The notes under the pieces were generated by a model that was not told where the DNA came from, did no database searches, and was given only the letters and a program-made list of their open reading frames with translations. The translations under genes were made by a program, and so were the position numbers. Below are positions 54,775 to 63,747 of a stretch of DNA of 64,000 nt, one piece after another. How positions within the stretch are numbered: position 1 is the stretch's first letter; each line of letters begins with the position of its first letter. Origin of the DNA: Chroococcidiopsis thermalis PCC 7203 (lineage in GTDB: Bacteria; Cyanobacteriota; Cyanobacteriia; Cyanobacteriales; Chroococcidiopsidaceae); the NCBI RefSeq assembly GCF_000317125.1, contig NC_019695.1, positions 3,274,336 to 3,338,335 of the forward strand, read 5' to 3'.

Positions 54775-56685
54775 GTGTCTTCTAGCATTGCCCGAGAAAA
54801 ACCGAGATATTCATCACCTGGCTGGAAATTTCTGAAAGAAGTCAGTCAGGTGACAGGCGGAACCCTTCTAGCAGTCATTATGTTGACTAGTGCCATTGTA
54901 GCTGGAGGGCTAGTCGGCTTAGCAATTAGCTTCCGCAACTTACCCGATGTCAGAGTTCTGCGTAACTATATTCCTTCTGAAACATCTTACTTTTATGACA
55001 TAAACGGCAAAGTCCTTGCCAGCATTCACGGCGAAGCCAATCGCGAAGTCATACCTTTAAATAAAATCTCTCCAGAATTAAAACGAGCAGTCCTGGCGAT
55101 CGAAGACAGTCATTTTTATTCCCATAACGGCATAAATATTAGTAGCGTCGGGCGTGCCTCAATCGTCAACTGGCAGCGCGGGGCAGTTGCAGAAGGCGGC
55201 TCGACACTGACGATGCAGCTGGTTAAAAATATTTTTCTGACGCAGCAGCGCCGATTTAGCCGCAAAGTTGCCGAAGCAGTCTTAGCCATTCGTTTAGAAC
55301 AAATTCTCAGCAAAGACCAAATTTTAGAAATGTACCTCAATCAAGTGTATTGGGGACACAACACCTATGGTGTAGAAACAGCAGCCCAAAGCTATTTCGG
55401 CAAGTCAGCCGCAGATTTAAATTTGGCGGAAGCGGCGATGATGGCAGGAATCATTCAAGCACCGCAAAACTACAGCCCGTTTGTCAGCATGAAAACGGCG
55501 AAACAACGCCAAGAAACTGTGTTGAACCGAATGCGCAGTTTAGGCTGGATTACGGCAGAGGAAGACGAGAAGGCGAGAGAAACGAAAATTACCCTGGGGA
55601 AAGTTCGCTCGTTCCAACGTAGTAGTATGCCCTTCGTTACTAATACTGCGGCTCAAGAGTTAGAACGGGAATACGGACTAGAAGCCGTGCAAAAAGGCGG
55701 GCTGCGGGTGCAAACTACCGTTGATTCCAGAATGCAGCAGATTGCTGAAGAAACCGTAGCAAAATGGCATAAAACCATTCGCTCTCAGGGAGTCCGCGCC
55801 GACCAAATGGCTTTGGTGTCAGTCGATCCGCGCACTCAATTTATTAAAGCATTGGTAGGTGGGGTAGATTATCAAAAAAGCGAATTTAACCGAGCGACTC
55901 AAGCTCGCCGCCAACCAGGATCTTCTTTTAAGCCGTTTGTCTATTACACGGCATTTGCTTCAGGAAAATTTACGCCCAATAGCGTTATTAACGATACTCC
56001 GGTCAGTTACCGCATCCCTGGGGGAATTTGGACTCCGAAAAATTACGATGACTCTTTCAACGGTCCCATGCCAGTGCGGCGATCGCTCGAAGTGTCGCGT
56101 AACATCCCCGCCGTAAAGCTAGGTAGCGCTGTGGGTTTGAATAAGGTGGTCGAGACGTGCCGCATCTTAGGCATCAACAGCCCGATGGAACCAGTGCCAT
56201 CTTTACCATTAGGAGCGATCGGGGTTACGCCTTTGGAAATGGCAAGCGCCTACGCGACAATTGCTAATTACGGTTGGCAGTCCAAACCAACTATTATTGC
56301 CCGCGTCACCGATAGTAGTGGTAACGTTATCCTCGATAACTCTCCCAAACCCCAACTCGTCTTAGAGCCTTGGGCAGCCGCTACCTTAACAGACGTGATG
56401 AAAGGGGTAATTACTAGCGGTACGGGAACCGCCGCTCAAATCGGTCGCCCCGCCGCAGGTAAGACGGGAACCACATCTTCAGAACGGGATATTTGGTTTG
56501 TCGGTTTCGTGCCACAATTAGCAACAGCTGTTTGGGTCGGCAACGATAACTACCAACCTGTCGGTAAGGGTGCAACAGGTGGCGTATTTGTTGCCCCGAT
56601 CTGGCGATCGTTCATGTCACAAGCCTTGAAAAATACCCCAGTCGAGAATTTCCGTCCTCCTTCGCAGTTCGATCGACCTAAATGA
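54775..56685 (+). CDS. Class A penicillin-binding protein
   Basis: 636 residues. N-terminal membrane helix (TGGTLLAVIMLTSAIVAGGL), transglycosylase domain with AVLAIEDSHFYSHNGI, EGGSTLTMQLVKN and LEMYLNQVYWGHNTYGVE, then transpeptidase domain with SSFK (catalytic serine, PGSSFKPF), SRN and KTGTTSS. It polymerises and cross-links peptidoglycan. GTG 54775 is used because no ATG lies before the membrane helix; GAGGA is about 13 bases upstream. Confidence 0.95.
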   Translation: MSSSIAREKPRYSSPGWKFLKEVSQVTGGTLLAVIMLTSAIVAGGLVGLAISFRNLPDVRVLRNYIPSETSYFYDINGKVLASIHGEANREVIPLNKISPELKRAVLAIEDSHFYSHNGINISSVGRASIVNWQRGAVAEGGSTLTMQLVKNIFLTQQRRFSRKVAEAVLAIRLEQILSKDQILEMYLNQVYWGHNTYGVETAAQSYFGKSAADLNLAEAAMMAGIIQAPQNYSPFVSMKTAKQRQETVLNRMRSLGWITAEEDEKARETKITLGKVRSFQRSSMPFVTNTAAQELEREYGLEAVQKGGLRVQTTVDSRMQQIAEETVAKWHKTIRSQGVRADQMALVSVDPRTQFIKALVGGVDYQKSEFNRATQARRQPGSSFKPFVYYTAFASGKFTPNSVINDTPVSYRIPGGIWTPKNYDDSFNGPMPVRRSLEVSRNIPAVKLGSAVGLNKVVETCRILGINSPMEPVPSLPLGAIGVTPLEMASAYATIANYGWQSKPTIIARVTDSSGNVILDNSPKPQLVLEPWAAATLTDVMKGVITSGTGTAAQIGRPAAGKTGTTSSERDIWFVGFVPQLATAVWVGNDNYQPVGKGATGGVFVAPIWRSFMSQALKNTPVENFRPPSQFDRPK

Positions 56686-56689
56686 GGAA

Positions 56690-56800
56690 GTTGAGGGAGA
56701 CAAGGGAGACAAGGGGGACAAGGAAGCAGGGGAGCAGGGGAGCTTCAGGTGCAACTACCAACTACCAACTACCAGTCCCCTACACCCCATACCCTTTCAT
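56690..56800. repeat. Nonamer and AACTACC repeats after the PBP gene
   Basis: GGGAGACAA/GGGGGACAA units (56693-56722), GCAGGGGA units (56726-56742), and AACTACC units (56752-56773). Confidence 0.75.
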
Positions 56801-56924
56801 CACGCATCACTTTCTTTGTAGGGAAAGCCGTACATGGCGGTGGTTCTTTTTTTTTGGTTAAATAATTTAATATTAAATTAATTGATATTGAACTAAATAA
56901 TTCAAACCAAGTTGGAGGAAAGAT

Positions 56925-57623
56925 ATGATTACACTCAGACAAAGCCAAGAACGCGGACATGCAAATCATGGGTGGTTAGATAGCTATCACACCTTTTCAT
57001 TTGCGAACTACTACGACCCCTCTCACATGGGATTTCGATCGCTACGAGTGATTAACGAAGATCGAGTCCAGCCAGGAAGAGGGTTTGGGACTCACGGACA
57101 TCGGGACATGGAAATTCTCACCTACGTCCTTGAAGGCGCGCTCGAACATAAAGATAGTATTGGTAATGGGGAGATCGTCCGACCCGGAGAAGTACAAAGG
57201 ATGAGTGCTGGAACGGGAATTATGCACAGCGAATTCAATCCTTCTGCTACCGAACCAGTTCACCTCTTGCAAATTTGGATTCTGCCCGATCGCCAAGGCT
57301 TAGAGCCGAGTTACGAACAAAAAGCATTTTCAGTTGCAGAAAGACAAGGAAAATTGCGGTTAATTGCCGCTAAAGATGGACGCGATGGTGCTGTGACAAT
57401 TCATCAAGACGTGAATTTGTATTCAGCCATATTGCAACCGCAAGATCGGGTCACTTATCAATTGCAACCAAATCGTTATGCCTGGCTGCAAGTAGCGCGG
57501 GGTGCAGTGGCACTCAACGGTCATAGCTTGAACGCGGGAGATGGAGTAGCAATCGGTGCCGCTGAACTGTTAGAAATAAGCAGCGATCGCGACGCGGAAA
57601 TATTACTTTTCGACTTGGCGTAG
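56925..57623 (+). CDS. Pirin-family bicupin protein
   Basis: 232 residues. Metal-binding cupin motifs [18 protein letters not shown] and [10 protein letters not shown] give two His in the first and His/Glu in the second block, as in YhhW/pirin-like quercetinases. The N-terminus [20 protein letters not shown] is the family start. Function ranges from flavonol dioxygenase to redox sensing. TTGGAGGAAAG is a strong ribosome site. Confidence 0.9.
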   Translation: MITLRQSQERGHANHGWLDSYHTFSFANYYDPSHMGFRSLRVINEDRVQPGRGFGTHGHRDMEILTYVLEGALEHKDSIGNGEIVRPGEVQRMSAGTGIMHSEFNPSATEPVHLLQIWILPDRQGLEPSYEQKAFSVAERQGKLRLIAAKDGRDGAVTIHQDVNLYSAILQPQDRVTYQLQPNRYAWLQVARGAVALNGHSLNAGDGVAIGAAELLEISSDRDAEILLFDLA

Positions 57624-57635
57624 TTGCGGCGGGAG

Positions 57636-57736
57636 ATAGAAGGGACAAGGGAGACAAGGGGGACAAGGGGGACAAGGGGGACAAGGGGGCGCAACTACCA
57701 ACTACCAATTCCCTACACCCTTCTTTCTTTCTTCAC
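57636..57736. repeat. Nonamer array after the pirin gene
   Basis: GGGGGACAA units (57640-57690), then an AACTACC run. The strand-opposite reading SPLSPLSPL is repeat-derived. Confidence 0.75.
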
Positions 57737-57820
57737 TAGACCTCCTGCGTTGCGTACCCTTCGGGAAGGCTTCGCCAACAGAATGACATCCATGATTTTT
57801 TGATTCATGCAGGAGGTCTA
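57737..57820. mobile_element. 84-bp inverted-end element, MITE-like
   Basis: Perfect 12-bp inverted ends TAGACCTCCTGC (57737-57748) and GCAGGAGGTCTA (57809-57820) enclose 60 bases that include the hairpin CCTTCGGGAAGG. No coding capacity; resembles a non-autonomous transposon relic. Confidence 0.6.
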
Positions 57821-57839
57821 CTGATAACTGATAACTGAT

Positions 57840-59207
57840 TTAACGACACACTTTTGCTTGAGGCATACTCGCTTTTCCTAATATTGCCGTGCGGTAAAGG
57901 CGATCGAATTCCCGTTCGTAGTGGGCTGCAACTGTGGGACGATCGATAATAATTAAGGTTTCATCATTAGAATAATTTGCCGCTTCCGACCAATTGTGGC
58001 TACCTGTAATGACTTGTCTGCCATCTAATATTGCCATTTTACTGTGTACGCCGCGATCGCCTGTTATTGCTTTGGGAAAACCAACTGTATTAATCGGACG
58101 ATACCAAGGTTTGATATTATTAACACCCTTTTTGTGACGAGTCGGACACAGTCCCATTGCATCGTAGGCTTTAGAGTAAGATTGTCGATAAAAATCTGGA
58201 TCTATTAGGATTTTAATATCTTCTACTCCTGTATCTCGTACTGTTGCTAAACCATCACTAATTTCTCGATCTGAAAATACGAAAACGGCAACATGCACGC
58301 TTTTTTTCGCATTTTTGATAGAATAAGCGATCGCACCGTTACTAGTCATGCCAATGCTTTCAGTGCGAGGGGCAGGTGAAAAGTTCAGCGTCACGTGACC
58401 CGTTCCAACTAAAATTGTTACAGGTTGTCTGCGAGGCTTATGAGATTTAAATAATCCCTGCCACATATAATTAAACTCATCTGTTAATGCTTGAGCAACT
58501 TGAGTATTATTGGGAATAATAACCATGTTGTTTGGATTACCGCGACTTGCCGGAACCTGAAAATCTCCATGCAAATCGGAAGTTGTAAAGTTACCGCTAG
58601 ATATAATTGTAGTTTTATTATCTACAACTAAAAACTTGTGATGCATTAACCCACTGCCTCTAGTTTTACCATTGGCAGTATCGCTGTCGTCTTTAATTTC
58701 AATGCCATGCGATCGCAACAAAGCTAAGGCATCGATTGGATATCGTTTTAGTTCTTCGTAAGCTCGGCGATCGTGTCGCTTCATGCGAGCAATTTCCGCT
58801 GAAGTATAATCTGCTAAAGTTTTATTATATTGACTATCAATTATTAGTCTGACTTTTACACCTGCTTGCTGTTTAGCAACGAGTGCTTTTGCAACCAGAG
58901 GAAGTCGAAATTCCATCACTGCTACATCTATTGACGATTGAGCTTGAGATATGGCATCGATCGCTTGTTGTTCTAAATTGTCCCCTAAACGCATAAAATG
59001 CCGATAAGGATCTTGATAAGAAGCGGCTTGATTTTGATTAAAATAAACTTGAATAGCAGAGTCTTGAGGAAGCGGTTGAGTGATTCCTAAGTGTGTTTTG
59101 GGTTTGAATATTTGAAATAAAACAAGCCCAAAAACTAGTAAAAATACAAATAAAGCTATTTTGACTGTTCGTAAATGCTGGGGGCGAGTTAAGCGTTTCT
59201 GTCTCAT
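57840..59207 (-). CDS. Phospholipase D-like protein
   Basis: 455 residues with an N-terminal signal anchor (ALFVFLLVFGLVLFQIF) and two HKD motifs: HHKFLVVDNKTTIISSGNF and HSKMAILDGRQVITGSHNW. The phosphatidyl-type fold suggests a periplasmic or membrane-facing phosphodiesterase (lipid, cardiolipin or nuclease type). Substrate cannot be chosen. Complete, stand-alone gene. Confidence 0.9.
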   Translation of the reverse strand: MRQKRLTRPQHLRTVKIALFVFLLVFGLVLFQIFKPKTHLGITQPLPQDSAIQVYFNQNQAASYQDPYRHFMRLGDNLEQQAIDAISQAQSSIDVAVMEFRLPLVAKALVAKQQAGVKVRLIIDSQYNKTLADYTSAEIARMKRHDRRAYEELKRYPIDALALLRSHGIEIKDDSDTANGKTRGSGLMHHKFLVVDNKTTIISSGNFTTSDLHGDFQVPASRGNPNNMVIIPNNTQVAQALTDEFNYMWQGLFKSHKPRRQPVTILVGTGHVTLNFSPAPRTESIGMTSNGAIAYSIKNAKKSVHVAVFVFSDREISDGLATVRDTGVEDIKILIDPDFYRQSYSKAYDAMGLCPTRHKKGVNNIKPWYRPINTVGFPKAITGDRGVHSKMAILDGRQVITGSHNWSEAANYSNDETLIIIDRPTVAAHYEREFDRLYRTAILGKASMPQAKVCR

Positions 59208-59678
59208 TCCTAAAAGTCGTATTTTCTAGGCATTTTTTGAAGTTTTGAGAAATGTGTCGTCACAAGTAACTGGAAAGCCTGACTCATGATGATACGAACT
59301 TATAATTCCCAATTTCCGAGAATTGTTATCCTCATACCATTTCTCTAAAATTATCTTCTAGACGCTCTTCTATCGCCCCCCTTTTTCAGGGGGTTGAAGG
59401 AGCGAAAAACTCAGTTACCTCCTCGCCAGATCTCCCCTACCCCCTTTGGGAAAGGGGAAAACCAAAGAAAGTTGCACGTCGTGTCTTTCACTCAAATTTG
59501 GTTTTAGAAAAGCTTCTATAGCCCCCCTTAAAAAGGGGGGTTGGGGGGATCTCTCCAGTCGCAGTCAAAAAGTAAAATGATAAAAATAAACAAACTTAGG
59601 GCGATCGCCATAGTAAACTTGCAACAGGACTTGCAATATAAGTATCAAAAAATATAAGTAGTAAGTCAAAGATAGATT
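59208..59678. repeat. GC-rich dispersed repeats in a divergent gap
   Basis: GCCCCCCTTTTTCAGGGGG (about 59375-59393), a matching segment with CCCCTTTGGGAAAGGGG (59440-59457) and GCCCCCCTTAAAAAGGGGG (59521-59539) are short inverted repeats common in cyanobacterial spacers. The rest is AT-rich leader DNA of the VWA gene. No RNA gene seen. Confidence 0.6.
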
Positions 59679-60926
59679 ATGAAAATAAAAACAGTTTGCG
59701 CTTCACTACTTTTAGTATTAATCCCTTTATCGCTTGCCATCAGCGGCTGCGATGCTGAAGAAAACAATTACGCAAATAATTCTGATGTAACTTCTACTAC
59801 TCAGACTACAGAAATCAAGACAAACTTAATCCAACCAGATCGATCTACCGAAGATCCGTATGCAGCAGAAGCCTATTACCAGCAGCTATTGGCGCAATAT
59901 GGGGAAAATTATCAAGAGTGTTTAGAGCCTGTATCAGTTAATCTCGATGCGGTTACGAACTCAAATGCTTCTAAGGTAGATCCCACAGAAAAAATTACTA
60001 AAATGAAGCAGCAGAATAAAATATTTGTGTTAGACGCTTCTGATTCTATGCGAGTGTTTACAGGTAGCGGTACGACAAAATTCGATATTGCTAAAGCTGC
60101 GATCGCTCGTTTTGTCAGTACATTTCCTTCTACAACTCAAGTTGGAGTTAATCTATTTGGCGATCGTAGCGCCGATGCAACAACAGATCCAACTACTGTA
60201 TGTGCTGCTAGCGAAACTATGTATTCCCTCATACAGTTGAGCAGCTTAATTTTAGCACCAGCCAACGAACCCACCTCAGAGGCTGAGTTTCAACCAATTT
60301 ATAAACCAATAACGGCAAGTCTATCAAGATTAAACGATATTCTAAGCGATCGCGATGGTGCTAGCAATCAAAATATTATTTATTTAATTACTGATGGGAC
60401 AGACAATTGTAATGGTGATGCTGTAGCAATTGCCAGAGAACTACACAATTCTCCGGCAGAAATTACGATAAATGTAATTGGCTTAGATGAAAACGAAACC
60501 ACGCAGCAGCAGTTGCAAGCCATAGCTGAAGCTGGCGGAGGTGAGTATTTTCTAGCGCGCGATGCCAATGAATTCAATACTGCTTTTGAACGGACGCAAG
60601 AGAAAATCGAAGCAGAAAAATATACAACAATTCAACTAACAGAAAATCGACCTCAACCTCCTACAAGTTCTAATCCTAACATCAATCAGATTACAGCCTG
60701 TACTACAGTTAAAATGAATCGCGAGCTAGGTCAAATTATTAGTCAGGTTAATCGTTTATCTGCACTCCAAGGAACAAATCTTAAGTACAATAATCATGTT
60801 TTAGCCCGTTTGAAAGAAAGGCAAGAGCGGATTACCGCATGGCGCGATCGCCTATTAACTAATACTGGCAATCCTCAAATAGATTTAAATTTATTTCGGC
60901 AGGAATTGGCACAGGCAACGCAATAA
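59679..60926 (+). CDS. Lipoprotein with von Willebrand factor A domain
   Basis: 415 residues. Signal peptide and lipobox (LSLAISGCDAEE; cysteine at about 24) followed by a VWA domain with MIDAS motif VLDASDSMRVF, threonine region and LITDGTDNCNG. The C-terminus is helical (RLKERQERITAWRDRL). VWA domains bind metal-dependent protein partners; role here unknown. It lies alone, after a 471-base spacer. Confidence 0.85.
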   Translation: MKIKTVCASLLLVLIPLSLAISGCDAEENNYANNSDVTSTTQTTEIKTNLIQPDRSTEDPYAAEAYYQQLLAQYGENYQECLEPVSVNLDAVTNSNASKVDPTEKITKMKQQNKIFVLDASDSMRVFTGSGTTKFDIAKAAIARFVSTFPSTTQVGVNLFGDRSADATTDPTTVCAASETMYSLIQLSSLILAPANEPTSEAEFQPIYKPITASLSRLNDILSDRDGASNQNIIYLITDGTDNCNGDAVAIARELHNSPAEITINVIGLDENETTQQQLQAIAEAGGGEYFLARDANEFNTAFERTQEKIEAEKYTTIQLTENRPQPPTSSNPNINQITACTTVKMNRELGQIISQVNRLSALQGTNLKYNNHVLARLKERQERITAWRDRLLTNTGNPQIDLNLFRQELAQATQ

Positions 60927-61035
60927 TTTGTCATTTGTGAGTGGCTAGTGGCTAGTGGCTGGTGGCTAGTAGTAAATGGGGTGTGGGAAGTGCGGGAAGT
61001 GCGGGGAGTGTGGGGTGTAGTGGATTGTTAACTGC
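60927..61035. repeat. TGGCTAG and GGGAAGTGC repeats
   Basis: CTAGTGG heptamers (60942-60970) and GGAAGTGCG units (60986-61008) precede a GGAGTCA pair at 61040. They lie in the convergent gap between the VWA gene and mltA. Confidence 0.7.
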
Positions 61036-62295
61036 TCAGGAGTCAGGAGTCACTGATAACTGCTCCCTGCTCGTCCCTGCTCGTCCCTGCTCGTGCGCTC
61101 CCTTTAACAACAAATAATAAAGTTGTCCGTTACTGACTGTAACTCCAGCACGCTTTGCGGCTAGATCGCCTGTTCCCATAAAGTAATCGACTCTACCCGC
61201 TCCTTTGATGGCGCTACCCGTGTCTTGATTGAGGACGTAGCGGCTAACAGTACGCTGTTCTAGCTGTCCTTGCCGATCGAAATAAGGAATTTGAGTATGA
61301 ATCAGCGCTAAAGCACCAGGCGGCGTAAGTGATTTATCTGTGGCGATCGATCGCTCGGCTGTGACTGGTACTCCCAGATATCCGTGAGGTGCAGCGTTGT
61401 TTGTGGGTTGAAAAAAGACAAATGTACGATAGCGGGGTAGATATGTATTTAATTCTGCTGGGTGTTGGCGAAAGTATTGCAATACAGCAGGTAGAGTTAA
61501 CCCATCGGCGGGAAGTTTGCCATCTTTAATCAGTTCTTTGCCAATACTGGTATAAGGAAACTCAGTTTTTCCGGCATAACCGACAGTCATGATACTACCA
61601 TCTGTCAGGTGCAGGCGTGCCGAGCCTTGGATGTGAACCAGAAAGGCTTCTAGGCGATCGCGCAGCCAAACCAGTTCTCGTCCGTGCAGCCGACTTTTCG
61701 CTCCCAATAAACCGTTCTCGCCTTCTAATTCAGCTCTGGTAGGATGGGGTTCAGTCCACGAAGCAAAGTCGGGTGGGAGTCGATAAAGAGGATAGCGATA
61801 TTCAGCCGTTTTAACGCGGCTGGCAGGATAGATCGGCTCGTAGTATGCAGTAAATAGTACCTCACTCTTACCGTCTTGTGCCGGAAATTGATACAGTTCA
61901 AATTCTTGCTGAACGGCGGCTTGTAGTTGTTCTGGAGAGTGGGAGTTAATCACCAACTGGCTAAATCGCACTAAACTACGCCAGACACGATCGCGGGTAA
62001 TCTCGCGTAGGGGATACTGTTGATAAGCTGCAATTGCTTGCGGCGATCGCAAATATCGCAAACTGTTATCGATCGCTTTGAGTAAAGCTTGGCGATCGCC
62101 TTTTTTACCTTGACCCCAAATCTGTTCGTCCCAACCCAAGCGATCGGATTTTTGTTGTATATTAGCAGGTACGAGCTGGACTGTGGCAGCACTAGCATGA
62201 ATTGTAGAAGTGTGGGTAGAAGCGTTACCTGTAACGTCTGCCGACAGTGATTGAGTCAGGACTAAGGTAAATAGTGCTATTGTCTGTTTCATCAT
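61036..62295 (-). CDS. mltA: Membrane-bound lytic murein transglycosylase A
   Basis: 419 residues from ATG 62295 (the TTG at 62310 is less likely). Signal peptide FTLVLTQSLSADV, then MltA fold with LFTAYYEPIYPASR, GYAGKTEFPYTSIGKEL and catalytic-Asp segment DTGSAIKGAGRVDYFMGTG. It cleaves peptidoglycan glycan strands to 1,6-anhydro products. Both ends are modified by repeats: ADVTGNAST after the signal comes from a degenerate family C palindrome (62216-62243). The tail HEQGRAGTSREQLSVTPDS comes from a CTCGTCCCTG array at 61066-61097. Confidence 0.92.
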   Translation of the reverse strand: MMKQTIALFTLVLTQSLSADVTGNASTHTSTIHASAATVQLVPANIQQKSDRLGWDEQIWGQGKKGDRQALLKAIDNSLRYLRSPQAIAAYQQYPLREITRDRVWRSLVRFSQLVINSHSPEQLQAAVQQEFELYQFPAQDGKSEVLFTAYYEPIYPASRVKTAEYRYPLYRLPPDFASWTEPHPTRAELEGENGLLGAKSRLHGRELVWLRDRLEAFLVHIQGSARLHLTDGSIMTVGYAGKTEFPYTSIGKELIKDGKLPADGLTLPAVLQYFRQHPAELNTYLPRYRTFVFFQPTNNAAPHGYLGVPVTAERSIATDKSLTPPGALALIHTQIPYFDRQGQLEQRTVSRYVLNQDTGSAIKGAGRVDYFMGTGDLAAKRAGVTVSNGQLYYLLLKGAHEQGRAGTSREQLSVTPDS

Positions 62296-62597
62296 TTGAG
62301 CGATCGTCAATAAAATTTAATGTTATTCCGTAATTATTAACTCGATCTCAGACCAGTAAATAGTGCGATCGCATTTAAATTTTTCAGTTATTTCATCGTT
62401 GTAATTCTGCATGAATAACTCAAATATCAACATTGTAAAAAGGAGTCAGAATAACTCAGAACTTGTAAATCCATTAGTTGTAAATCCTATTCGTCTGATA
62501 GTAGCCCGTACAAGGAAGATAATGCTAAATTATCTAGCGATCGCTTATACTAAAACAGTTGTACTAACCCAAGCCTTAAGGCAGATAGAATGTAACT

Positions 62598-63371
62598 ATG
62601 GCTGCATTTGATGTAGAGCATTCAATTGATACCAACATAAAACTATCATCAATATCTACTTCAGAAGGGGTAGAGATTCTCCGCGAACAAGTAGAGATTC
62701 TCCACGAACAGATGGAGTCTTTACATCGAATGGTAGAACATCTAGGAGCAGAGTTACTTAATAAGCAGCAACAAATACAAGCTCTAGAGCAAGAATTAGA
62801 ACAAACAAACAAAGAATTGTGCCGCGCACTCGCCCCGCACCAGCAAGAGATTACCCCAGCAAAAGATTACCAAGGTGAAGCACTCGATCGGCAAGTTCCA
62901 GTCAGCGAGTCTTTAGCTGCACTATTCAATGCTACTTCCGGTCGCGCCATCCCAGCAAAGAAACCGGAGGTAGAAGAGGCGATCGCCAACACAGCTATTT
63001 TGCCAGATATGGTAGCTCAGCAAATCTTAAATGATTCAAAAGAATTAAAAGCTCATTCACAGCAACTTGGTTTTCAATTCAACAAGCTTGGATTTCAGTT
63101 TATTGGTAATAAAGCTAATTTCATGCAATTTCAAGAGAAAGTAGCTCGGAAATTAACAGAATTGCCGCAGCAATCTGATAGTCTAACGAGTGTATCTCAG
63201 AATTTGCAAGCGCATCAAACAAGAACCGAGGCAAACGTAACGCAATTTCAAAAACATTTGGAGCAAACCAAAAATTTGTTAAATAAATCCAAGATTTATG
63301 TAAAATTAGTAAAGTCGAGATCGGCAAGTTATTCCAACTCAAAAAAATCTGCGAAAGTCGATTTAAGCTAA
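62598..63371 (+). CDS. Coiled-coil hypothetical protein
   Basis: 257 residues. Residues 20-80 are a strong heptad coiled coil (EILREQVEILHEQMESLHRM); a second helical region near residues 150-240 is rich in Gln and Phe (QLGFQFNKLGFQFIGNKAN). No membrane helix or enzyme motif. The stop codon TAA sits in the loop of a perfect 16-bp hairpin. Function unknown, perhaps structural. Confidence 0.65.
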   Translation: MAAFDVEHSIDTNIKLSSISTSEGVEILREQVEILHEQMESLHRMVEHLGAELLNKQQQIQALEQELEQTNKELCRALAPHQQEITPAKDYQGEALDRQVPVSESLAALFNATSGRAIPAKKPEVEEAIANTAILPDMVAQQILNDSKELKAHSQQLGFQFNKLGFQFIGNKANFMQFQEKVARKLTELPQQSDSLTSVSQNLQAHQTRTEANVTQFQKHLEQTKNLLNKSKIYVKLVKSRSASYSNSKKSAKVDLS

Positions 63372-63387
63372 GCTTAAATCGACTTTC
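63353..63387. terminator. Perfect 16-bp hairpin around the stop codon
   Basis: GAAAGTCGATTTAAGC (63353-63368), loop TAA (63369-63371, the stop codon), then the exact complement (63372-63387). Strong stem; no adjacent T-run, so factor-independent termination is uncertain. Confidence 0.5.
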
Positions 63388-63450
63388 ATCTAAGTAGAGA
63401 ATCTGATTATTTTACTGCCCAATTTTAAGAATGCTGTTATTTTAACTTTC

Positions 63451-63744
63451 TCATTTCTGCTTGAGCGCTAACAGCAAGGTGAAGTAAAAAGCACTGCCTT
63501 CGCCTAAGATGCTTTCTGCCCAGATTTGCCCTCCATGTTGGCGGATGATACTGCGACAGATGGCTAAACCTAAACCCTTGCCTCCTTTTTGACAGGAATC
63601 AGAAACATCGACTTGTTGAAATTGTCCGAAGATTGTTTCTAACTGATCTGCTGGAATGCCTCTGCCTCGATCTTTAACTTGAAATAGGACGTAGGGTGTA
63701 GGTTGTGGTAAGGGCGCACATCTGTGCGCCCCTATAAGTGACAA
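63451..63744 (-). pseudogene. Histidine-kinase ATPase fragment
   Basis: 97 codons carrying only the C-terminal HATPase blocks: VKDRGRGIPADQL (G1), a QFQQVD segment, GKGLGLAICRSII (G2) and QIWAESILGEGSAFYFTL. The dimerisation histidine, N-box and sensor part are missing, and the frame starts at a family B palindrome (63708-63735) read as LIGAHRCAPL. Most likely a decayed kinase truncated at the repeat. It is not functional on its own by known rules. Confidence 0.75.
63708..63735. repeat. 28-bp palindrome (family B) at the kinase fragment breakpoint
   Basis: GTAAGGGCGCACAT followed by CTGTGCGCCCCTAT. It lies between the dioxygenase stop and the kinase fragment. Confidence 0.8.
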
Positions 63745-63747
63745 CGA

